A DNA stretch of 37,887 bases from an uncultured Eubacteriales bacterium (GTDB lineage: Bacteria; Bacillota; Clostridia; Lachnospirales; Lachnospiraceae), in the NCBI GenBank assembly GCA_900545455.1, contig UQZF01000005.1:1-37887 (forward strand), given 5' to 3'. Made by a program: the position numbers and the translations under genes. The notes under the pieces are model-generated. The model was not told the origin of the DNA and ran no database searches. It was given only the letters and a program-made list of their open reading frames with translations. Shown here piece after piece: positions 32,395 through 37,887 of the stretch. Position 1 is the stretch's first letter; each line of letters opens with the position of its first letter.

Positions 32395-33270
32395 TTACAG
32401 ATTGAGCCATGCCTTTCTGTACTCGCTCGGGCTTATTCCCTCAATCTTCTTGAACGCCCTGCTGAAATAGTTCGCATCATTCATCCCCACCCTGCTGCCA
32501 ATCTCATCAACGCTCATATCCGTAAAACGCAGAAGCCGCTTCGCCTGCGTTATTCTCTTTGCCAGAATGTATGAGTTGATTGTAGTCCCGTAGGCATCCT
32601 TAAATATTTTGCTCAGGTAAAATTTATCTATATAAAATGCCACCGACAGCGAATCAAGCGTAATTTTTTCCATGTAATGCTCATCCAAAAACGCCTTAAC
32701 ATCAATAAGCTCACGCCGCTTCTTGCCAACCGCCGCGTTCTCCGGATGCCACGACTGCTCCATAATAACCACCAGCAGTTCGTTGAGTACCGCATTCAGC
32801 TTCATATCCCTGATATAGTCCTCCGAACCCGCAATGTCGTACAGCTTAGAAAAAATCTGCAGATAACCTTCCGCATTCTCAGGCGTAAACACCGGCTGAC
32901 CGCCCCTCTCAATATATTTATCATAAACAGCAGGCATATTTTCCCCATAAAAATGCACCCACTCAAGTGACCACAGACCGTTTCCACCGCCCGTGCTGTG
33001 GCTGTAACTCTTCATGCAGTCGATGAACGCGCAGTCGCCCTTCTGCATCTCGTACATCTGCCCCTCGTACTCGATATGCCCCGAGCCGTCGACAACCATC
33101 AGGCACAGATATGACTGCAGATTCTCGCGCTTCGACACATGCGGCTTAATCGCCCTCAGCGAGCCCGTCTCCTGCAAAAATATCAGATTGCTCTTCGCCC
33201 ACCCGCTCGCCGTATAAAGTATACGCTTCGACGAAACCGACGGTGACGGCGACTGAAAATACTCCTCCAT
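32395..33270 (-). CDS. AraC-family transcriptional regulator with cupin sensor
   Basis: The start is uncertain. I favour the ATG at 33270 (MEEYFQSPSPSV, with AAGGG 9 bases upstream), giving 291 residues; 33288 and a TTG at 33336 are also in frame. The N-terminal AraC-binding cupin carries GSGHIEYEGQMYEMQKGDC. The C-terminal double HTH contains FYIDKFYLSKIFKDAYG and the family signature MNDANYFSRAFKKIEGISPSEYR. Such regulators sense a sugar and act on nearby sugar genes. Neighbours are an aldose-epimerase-like gene 110 bases upstream and gmd downstream, so a carbohydrate signal is likely. The target is unknown. Confidence 0.88.
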   Translation of the reverse strand: MEEYFQSPSPSVSSKRILYTASGWAKSNLIFLQETGSLRAIKPHVSKRENLQSYLCLMVVDGSGHIEYEGQMYEMQKGDCAFIDCMKSYSHSTGGGNGLWSLEWVHFYGENMPAVYDKYIERGGQPVFTPENAEGYLQIFSKLYDIAGSEDYIRDMKLNAVLNELLVVIMEQSWHPENAAVGKKRRELIDVKAFLDEHYMEKITLDSLSVAFYIDKFYLSKIFKDAYGTTINSYILAKRITQAKRLLRFTDMSVDEIGSRVGMNDANYFSRAFKKIEGISPSEYRKAWLNL

Positions 33271-33380
33271 GGCATTTATCCCTTCCATAATGCTATCCGA
33301 TAACTGCCAAGCGATATGAAAACCTCCGATTCGCAATTATCGTATCCCGTATATATTTTATACACATATTATTTATGTCA

Positions 33381-34271
33381 TTAAAAATCCACCGTGTACG
33401 CGTAGCTTCTACTCTCTCCGGCTCCAAGTCTCTGCATCCCCGGCTTCTTCTCGATGTCCCCGTCATGCTCTGCCGTGTCCGCAATCCCGTACCACGGCTC
33501 CAGGCAGACGAACTCGTCAACCTTCTTAGACCATATTCCAAAGTACGGAAATCCCTCACAGTTCATGCTCACATACGCCCTGCCCTGATTATCGCAAAGC
33601 TCAATCTTCTCCACCTGATTACCGAGCACGATAAGCGCATCCTTGTCAAACATGTGCTCCTCAATCGCCGCTCTCCCGTTTTCAAGCTCAAGCTCGTATT
33701 TTTTGCTCATATCAATGCAGCCCTCGCCGTCCAGCAAATGATACTCGAGCGCCTTTCCAAGCCCGCTTCCATCTATCTTCAAAGAGCAGTCCGTCGCATT
33801 CACGCCCTTCGGATATGTGAACGCCGGGTGCCCTCCGATTCCATACAGCATCGCACTTCCGCTGTTCGCCTCGTTTACGACCTTCCATTCAATCTTTATC
33901 CGACATGGATTTTTCTCATCAAAGCTGTGCTTTACATACAGCGCAAACTTAAACGGATAAATCTTTAGGCTCTCCTCATTCCATCGCAAAACATGTGTTA
34001 CCGAGCTTTCATCCGCATCCACAAGTTCGAGCTCCCTGTCCCTGGCAAACCCGTGCGAGGTCATCTTATACTCCTGCCCGCGGTAGGTGTACTTTCCCCC
34101 TGCAACCTTTCCCACAAACGGAAAAAGCACGGGCGCATGTCTGCCCCACACCGCCGCGTCGCCGCGCCATATACGCTCGACCTCGCGCTCCTTATCCCAC
34201 ACGCTCACAAGCTCCGCCCCCGCGTCGCTCACCGTAACCTTCAACTTCCCGTTCTCAAAAACTCTGTTCAT
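33381..34271 (-). CDS. Aldose 1-epimerase-like protein (LacX type)
   Basis: This 296-residue protein has the galactose-mutarotase fold signatures of the LacX subgroup: GRHAPVLFPFVGKVAGG, YKMTSHGFARD (catalytic-type His) and GIGGHPAFTYP. The second conserved region is FPYFGIWSK and CLEPWYGIADT. Family members interconvert sugar anomers or act on hexose-6-phosphates. It is complete and begins 30 bases after the ATPase gene stop. The AraC regulator follows on the same strand. Confidence 0.88.
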   Translation of the reverse strand: MNRVFENGKLKVTVSDAGAELVSVWDKEREVERIWRGDAAVWGRHAPVLFPFVGKVAGGKYTYRGQEYKMTSHGFARDRELELVDADESSVTHVLRWNEESLKIYPFKFALYVKHSFDEKNPCRIKIEWKVVNEANSGSAMLYGIGGHPAFTYPKGVNATDCSLKIDGSGLGKALEYHLLDGEGCIDMSKKYELELENGRAAIEEHMFDKDALIVLGNQVEKIELCDNQGRAYVSMNCEGFPYFGIWSKKVDEFVCLEPWYGIADTAEHDGDIEKKPGMQRLGAGESRSYAYTVDF

Positions 34272-34300
34272 GATGCACCTCCATAACTTTTCCGTGAAAT

Positions 34301-35698
34301 TTATTTGTACAAATCATCAAGTGTAACCAACGTAACTTCTCCGCTCATCCGCTCCTTTAATAAGCCGTCCGTAAAACCTCCCTTTGAAAAAATATAGTAG
34401 TAATATTTTTTTTCTTTTCCGAATGCCTCTGCGTATGACTTTAAAAGTTCAAGCTCATCCACACCTATCTTTTCATTCTTATATTTGCATGAACCTATAA
34501 TATATTCCTTCTGCTCAGCATCAGTCGCAACAATATCAATCTGCACCTGTTTTCTCGTTCTGCTGTCCGTTCCCCACCACTGTCCTATCTCGCAAAGCTC
34601 GACAGGCAGCTCCTTGGCATAGTACAGCAGATAATCCTGACACATTTTTTCAAAAATAAGTCCCATATAGTCATGTAAATGCTGCTTTACTGCGCGTCGG
34701 TACACACCATATATACGCCCCGAGTCAATCGCATTTATATTCGCCGGAACGAAACGATACCAAAAACGGAAAAAATTATCCTCCAACCGATAAATTGTCT
34801 TTTTTCCCGGCTTTTCCGTGACAGGCGTCTCTTTTTTCACTATTCCAAGCTCCATCAGCGTCTTAATATACTTTGAGCACACGGATGTGTCCTCACCCGT
34901 CTTAGTCGTGATGTCATTGAGACGTGATGCCCCGTCCGCAATAGCCTTAATAATCGCGTTATATATTCCCGGTTCTCTGAGCTCCTGCTTCAAAAGATTT
35001 CCCGGCTCCTCATACAAATATGCCGAACTGTCAAATACATTCTCAATCAACGCACTGTCAACATCGCCTGCAACATCCAGCTTGTTAATGTAGTGCGGAA
35101 CCCCTCCCGTTATCCCATAGATAAGCGCATTGTCCTCGTTGGAGAGGCTCGGATTAAACACCGCCGTCTCCCTGTAATCGAGCGGCTCTATCTTAAACTG
35201 CCCCGTCCTTCTTCCGTACAGCGGACTCTCCTGCCCCAAAACCTGATTTTCCATAAAACTCATTGACGAACCGCACAGTATCAGATACATTTTTGAATCC
35301 GACCATTTATGATCGATTAAATGTTGAAGCATCGCCGATATTGCGGGCTTTGCCTTTGCCAAATACGGATATTCGTCTATAACCACAATCACTCTTTTAT
35401 CCTTGGTCAGCAGCGTAAGCTCATTCAGCGCCGAATCAAACGTCGGAAACGTCGGGCAGTCAACCGCCTCCTGCCTCTCGTATGCCATAATTGCCTTGGA
35501 GAACACCTCCAGATTCTCTCTGTCCGTGGTATTTAATGCTGAGAAAAAAATTGTCGGCTTATCCTTACAAAATTCATTTATAAGCGCCGTCTTTCCAACT
35601 CTTCTCCTGCCATATATTACAAGACACTCAAATTTTCCGTTCTCGTATCTGTTGTTCATTTTTCTTAATTCTTCTTCTCTACAATAAAAACTGCTCAC
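34301..35698 (-). CDS. Archaeal-type P-loop ATPase with C-terminal DUF234 nuclease-like domain
   Basis: I choose the GTG at 35698 (MSSFYCREEELRKMNNRY) because GGAGG lies 5 bases upstream and the sequence then matches the family start; an ATG at 35752 would add 18 residues. The product has 465 residues. The Walker A motif YGRRRVGKT is at about 29-37 and Walker B, VIVVIDEYPYL, at about 105-115. A winged-helix region lies around 265-310. The C-terminus contains IDIVATDAEQKEYIIGSCKYKNEKIG, reminiscent of PD-(D/E)XK sites (D, then S/E-x-K). These ATPases are common in anaerobes and of unknown role, possibly mobile or defence-linked. Tandem repeats lie upstream. Confidence 0.85.
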   Translation of the reverse strand: MSSFYCREEELRKMNNRYENGKFECLVIYGRRRVGKTALINEFCKDKPTIFFSALNTTDRENLEVFSKAIMAYERQEAVDCPTFPTFDSALNELTLLTKDKRVIVVIDEYPYLAKAKPAISAMLQHLIDHKWSDSKMYLILCGSSMSFMENQVLGQESPLYGRRTGQFKIEPLDYRETAVFNPSLSNEDNALIYGITGGVPHYINKLDVAGDVDSALIENVFDSSAYLYEEPGNLLKQELREPGIYNAIIKAIADGASRLNDITTKTGEDTSVCSKYIKTLMELGIVKKETPVTEKPGKKTIYRLEDNFFRFWYRFVPANINAIDSGRIYGVYRRAVKQHLHDYMGLIFEKMCQDYLLYYAKELPVELCEIGQWWGTDSRTRKQVQIDIVATDAEQKEYIIGSCKYKNEKIGVDELELLKSYAEAFGKEKKYYYYIFSKGGFTDGLLKERMSGEVTLVTLDDLYK

Positions 35699-35766
35699 TC
35701 CACCCTCCAAATCAATGCCTGCTTCCGAACAATTTATTTTAAATCTTTGCATTCCTCAAATTCCTG

Positions 35767-35798
35767 CATAAATCCGTTTCTACATAAATCTGCTTCTG
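35767..35798. repeat. Imperfect 16-bp tandem repeat
   Basis: CATAAATCCGTTTCTA (35767-35782) is followed directly by CATAAATCTGCTTCTG (35783-35798), with 13 of 16 positions equal. It lies between the ATPase start and the 15-bp repeat. Confidence 0.55.
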
Positions 35799-35803
35799 TC
35801 AAA

Positions 35804-35833
35804 TAGTAACTTACGAGTTAGTAACTTACGAGT
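35804..35833. repeat. Perfect 15-bp tandem duplication upstream of the ATPase gene
   Basis: TAGTAACTTACGAGT occurs at 35804-35818 and again at 35819-35833. The junction creates the odd palindrome AGTTA-G-TAACT (35816-35826). It lies just downstream of the predicted ATPase promoter, a position suited to a repressor site. Confidence 0.85.
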
Positions 35834-35848
35834 ATATTATTTACATTC

Positions 35849-35877
35849 AGCATACATCCAACAGATTTCTATGTCAA
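35849..35877 (-). promoter_or_regulatory. Promoter of the ATPase gene
   Basis: Minus strand: consensus -35 TTGACA (35872-35877), 17-base spacer, -10 TATGCT (35849-35854). Confidence 0.55.
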
Positions 35878-35951
35878 GCCGACGCCAAATTTTTTAGTAA
35901 TTTCCGCCAAACCATGTTATTTTAAACATAAAAAATTTAAGGAGCATACCT

Positions 35952-36881
35952 ATGAACAACCTATCATCAATCATCACCGAATATTTAGACTATTGCCACT
36001 CCCAGAAATGCTTAGACGAAAAAACTCTCAAAGCCTACCGCATCGACCTGCGCCAGTTCGCGGAGTTTGTCGATTCTGTTTCTTATCTTGACATTTCCCG
36101 CATCACCCCATCCATAGTCGAGTCCTACATAGGCACTCTGCACACCGCATACAAGCCAAAAACCGCCAAGCGCAAAATTGCCTCCCTCAAAGCCCTCTTT
36201 CACTACTGCGAATACAAAGATATTATTGAACGCAATCCTTTTTCCAAGATACGCACCCGCTTCCGCGAGCCAATCATTCTCCCAAAAACCATCCCGCTTA
36301 CAACTGTCGAGACTTTTCTTGCGACCATCTACGCCCAGCGCACCTCCGCCAAAACCGCCTACCAGCGCCGTAATGCTCTCCGCGACGCCGCCGTCATTGA
36401 GCTCCTTTTCTCAACCGGCATCCGCATCAGCGAGCTTTGCTCGCTCAAATGCTCCAACATAAACCTCACAGACGGAACAATTCTTATCTACGGCAAAGGC
36501 GACAAAGAACGCTATCTCCAGCTCGCATCCGACGACGTTATCCACATTCTCACCGAATACCGCCGCATCTTTTCCACCGAAACAGCCTCATCCTCCCACT
36601 TCTTTGTGAATCAATCCGGCACCCCGCTCTCCGACCAAGCCGTCCGCCGCATGATTAACAAGTACTGCTCCCTCGCCGCCATCGACCTCCACATCACCCC
36701 GCACATGTTCCGCCACACTTTCGCCACCAGCCTCCTCGAAGCCGACGTCGACATCCGCTACATCCAGGAAATGCTCGGTCACAGCTCCATCAACGTCACC
36801 CAAATTTACACCCACGTCGCCGTCGCAAAGCAGAGGGATATTCTAAGGAATAAACACCCGAGGAAGGGGTTTAGGGTGTGA
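35952..36881 (+). CDS. Tyrosine recombinase of the Xer type
   Basis: The protein has 309 residues, normal for XerC/XerD. An N-terminal SAM-like core-binding domain (about 1-95) contains ITEYLDYCHSQKCLDEKTL. The C-terminal catalytic domain has STGIRISELCSL (Arg), YGKGDKERYL (Lys), HMFRHTFATSLLE (HxxR), LGHSSINVTQIYTHV (His and nucleophile Tyr). All catalytic residues are present, so it should be active. It could resolve chromosome dimers or act as an integrase-like enzyme for an accessory element; the neighbours (ATPase, Rpn protein, nuclease remnant) leave this open. The start follows AAGGAG with 8-base spacing. A strong terminator follows the stop. Confidence 0.9.
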   Translation: MNNLSSIITEYLDYCHSQKCLDEKTLKAYRIDLRQFAEFVDSVSYLDISRITPSIVESYIGTLHTAYKPKTAKRKIASLKALFHYCEYKDIIERNPFSKIRTRFREPIILPKTIPLTTVETFLATIYAQRTSAKTAYQRRNALRDAAVIELLFSTGIRISELCSLKCSNINLTDGTILIYGKGDKERYLQLASDDVIHILTEYRRIFSTETASSSHFFVNQSGTPLSDQAVRRMINKYCSLAAIDLHITPHMFRHTFATSLLEADVDIRYIQEMLGHSSINVTQIYTHVAVAKQRDILRNKHPRKGFRV

Positions 36882-36883
36882 AG

Positions 36884-36926
36884 AAAAGCCATTGCTACCG
36901 TTTCACATGGTGGCAATGGCTTTTTT
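36884..36926 (+). terminator. Rho-independent terminator after the Xer recombinase
   Basis: AAAAGCCATTGCTACC pairs with GGTGGCAATGGCTTTT (one G-T wobble) around a 9-base loop, followed by a T run. It starts 3 bases after the stop codon. Confidence 0.93.
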
Positions 36927-37076
36927 AACAAAATTTATCTGAATCTTTTTAATATTCCTCCAAGTAATCTTTATACATCCTGATTCATTAGATTTTGGTA
37001 ATGTCTACTAGAATATATATAAATTAAGCCATGATTTAATGAACTATAATCTGATATTATCCTTTACATATAATAC

Positions 37077-37122
37077 ATCCTACCACACTTCCCACGCCTT
37101 GTAACCTGACAGAGTAGGCAAA
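37077..37122 (-). promoter_or_regulatory. Third operator copy with overlapping minus-strand promoter
   Basis: The arm at 37102-37122 (on plus: ACCTGACAGA-GTA-GGCAAA) is near-identical to the left arm at 26073-26093. On the minus strand it overlaps a -35 GTTACA (37100-37105), with a 17-base spacer and an extended -10 TGG-TAGGAT (37077-37082). This is the same geometry as both promoters at 26.1 kb. No convincing gene lies downstream before the Xer terminator. Confidence 0.6.
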
Positions 37123-37146
37123 TTTTATATTTTTACCATTTTATTT

Positions 37147-37426
37147 CTACGAATAAAACTGATTAATAACCTTAATCTCATCCTTCATGTTGTTCTCTTT
37201 CAATAATCTCAACAATGAATCATGATTATAACAACAATCAAGCTTATTGGGCTTATTTTTTTCTCGAAATAAGTTCTTTTGCCGAATCCTCGCTGAAATC
37301 GGATGTAGTTATATAGCAAAATTTATTGACCGGATGCTTTCCAAGCCCCTTGGAACACAGCTCAAATGTCTGATTTAAGAACCAACTTACCGCGTTAGCC
37401 GTATAAGTATTTTTGTCATCATACAT
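37147..37426 (-). pseudogene. Frameshifted fragment, possibly Mrr-like restriction endonuclease C-terminus
   Basis: A minus-strand frame from the ATG at 37426 encodes MYDDKNTYTANAVSWFLNQ and continues to CYITTSDFSEDSAKELISRKK, then stops at 37253. Removing one A from the 7-A run at 37256-37262 continues the frame as NKPNKLDCCYNHDSLLRLL and on to a TAG at 37147. The order ITTSDFS, then KLD, then SLLRLLKEN is similar to the end of Mrr-type nucleases (FITTSxFS, then an IDGxxLxxL segment). No ribosome binding site is seen at the ATG, so it is probably also truncated at the 5' end. The family call is tentative. Confidence 0.4.
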
Positions 37427-37507
37427 TTATATTTTACCAAGTACTATCCAATATGTAATCTACCCAAAGTTGACAAGATTTCCTCGTGCTTTATAGTCAT
37501 ATCTGCA

Positions 37508-37545
37508 TTAAAAAGGCAGAAGAGACCAAAAACGTCACTCCTGCC
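37508..37545 (-). terminator. Terminator of the Rpn-family gene
   Basis: On the minus strand GGCAGGAGTGAC pairs with GGTCTCTTCTGCC (two mismatches), followed by TTTTTAATG. It lies 35 bases past the stop at 37580. Confidence 0.65.
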
Positions 37546-37579
37546 CAACTTTCATCGTATCTTTTATATAACGTCACAA

Positions 37580-37887
37580 TTATTGTACAAATTTCTCCGC
37601 CTGTGCCTCGGTGAGCGCAAACTTTTCCATAATCCTATCAATAATAATTTCCTTAGGGGTTCCCATATCTCGCAATATATCTACAAGTCCCCTTATTCCT
37701 TGTTCTATACCTTGCTCCATTCCCTTTTTTATTCCGCGTTCCTCAACAACTTCGCTCAAGTTACACATGCTGCTGAACCTCCCTTCCAGTTCCGTTGTTA
37801 TCTTCATATCATACTTTTCTTCAAGCTTCCTCTTCTTAGACTCGCCATCCTGAGTCGAAAGCACATCCTCAAGCATCGCAATAAGCC
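37580..37887 (-). CDS. Rpn/PD-(D/E)XK nuclease-family transposase-like protein, C-terminal part
   Basis: The frame is open to the right edge, so the true start is outside the window; about 102 residues are visible. The tail has a linker with NLSEVVEERGIKKGMEQGIEQGI, a repeated G-x-x-x-G charged helix, and then VDILRDMGTPKEIIIDRIMEKF. This pattern is characteristic of the C-terminus of Rpn (recombination-promoting nuclease)/YhgA-like proteins in Clostridia. The nuclease domain lies beyond the window, so it cannot be judged intact. A terminator follows. Confidence 0.75.
   Translation of the reverse strand, partial: LIAMLEDVLSTQDGESKKRKLEEKYDMKITTELEGRFSSMCNLSEVVEERGIKKGMEQGIEQGIRGLVDILRDMGTPKEIIIDRIMEKFALTEAQAEKFVQ

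Larger units (their letters stand above)
36882..37579. other. AT-rich intergenic stretch with remnant gene and operator copy
   Basis: About 700 bases without an intact gene. It holds the Xer terminator, a third copy of the accessory-island operator, a frameshifted nuclease-like remnant and the terminator of the Rpn-family gene. The base composition is visibly more AT-rich than the Xer gene. Confidence 0.7.

Noticed and set aside
36906..36953. Possible 16-codon basic peptide on minus strand starting ATT after GGAGG (IKKIQINFVKKAIATM)
   Set aside because: The start is non-standard, spacing is only 3 bases, and it ends inside the Xer terminator. Mentioned only as a possible decayed copy of the peptide gene.

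Overview
The window looks like a chromosomal segment of a low-to-moderate GC Clostridia bacterium, most likely family Lachnospiraceae. The evidence is strong AGGAGG-type ribosome binding sites, Firmicute sigma-A promoters, spmA/spmB genes, a CUT1-type sugar transporter without its own ATPase, and radical-SAM DNA-repair genes under Bacillus/Clostridium-type LexA boxes. Species cannot be assigned. No rRNA, tRNA, CRISPR array or intact insertion sequence is visible.

Layout. 1-3.6 kb (minus strand): a membrane glycosyltransferase-like gene, L-lactate dehydrogenase, thymidine kinase and the start of deoC, probably one operon. 3.7-10.8 kb (minus): a five-gene operon with a good promoter at its head and a terminator at its end. 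It encodes an unusually large solute-binding lipoprotein, two sugar-ABC permeases, an HlyD-type adaptor and a reduced MacB-type membrane protein. 10.8-14.4 kb: spmB and spmA (minus) are separated by a plus-strand pair, a radical-SAM protein and its partner, whose promoter carries two LexA-like boxes. 14.5-21.5 kb (minus): citrate synthase, sugar kinase, alpha/beta hydrolase, aconitase-family hydratase, mannose-6-phosphate isomerase and a DUF896 protein, tightly spaced. 21.6-25.1 kb: manC and a GT2 glycosyltransferase (plus) converge on an acyltransferase-3 gene.

25.1-28.5 kb is an accessory island. It holds a HEPN-like gene and a 55-residue secreted-type peptide gene, divergently transcribed from a shared inverted-repeat operator. 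A palindromic element of about 140 bp follows, then a 655-residue regulator with two XRE-type helix-turn-helix domains and helical repeats. A third copy of the operator half-site lies near 37.1 kb with the same -35 overlap and spacing. I propose this as an undescribed peptide-regulator (RRNPP-like) switch; this is inference from architecture.

28.6-34.3 kb (minus): glmM, GDP-fucose synthase, GDP-mannose dehydratase, an AraC regulator and an aldose-epimerase-like gene. With manA and manC the window holds most of the route from fructose-6-P to GDP-L-fucose; a dedicated phosphomannomutase is not seen. 34.3-37.9 kb: an ATPase of the DUF234 type with tandem repeats upstream, a Xer-type recombinase with a strong terminator, an AT-rich stretch with a frameshifted nuclease-like remnant, and the C-terminal end of an Rpn-family protein running off the window.
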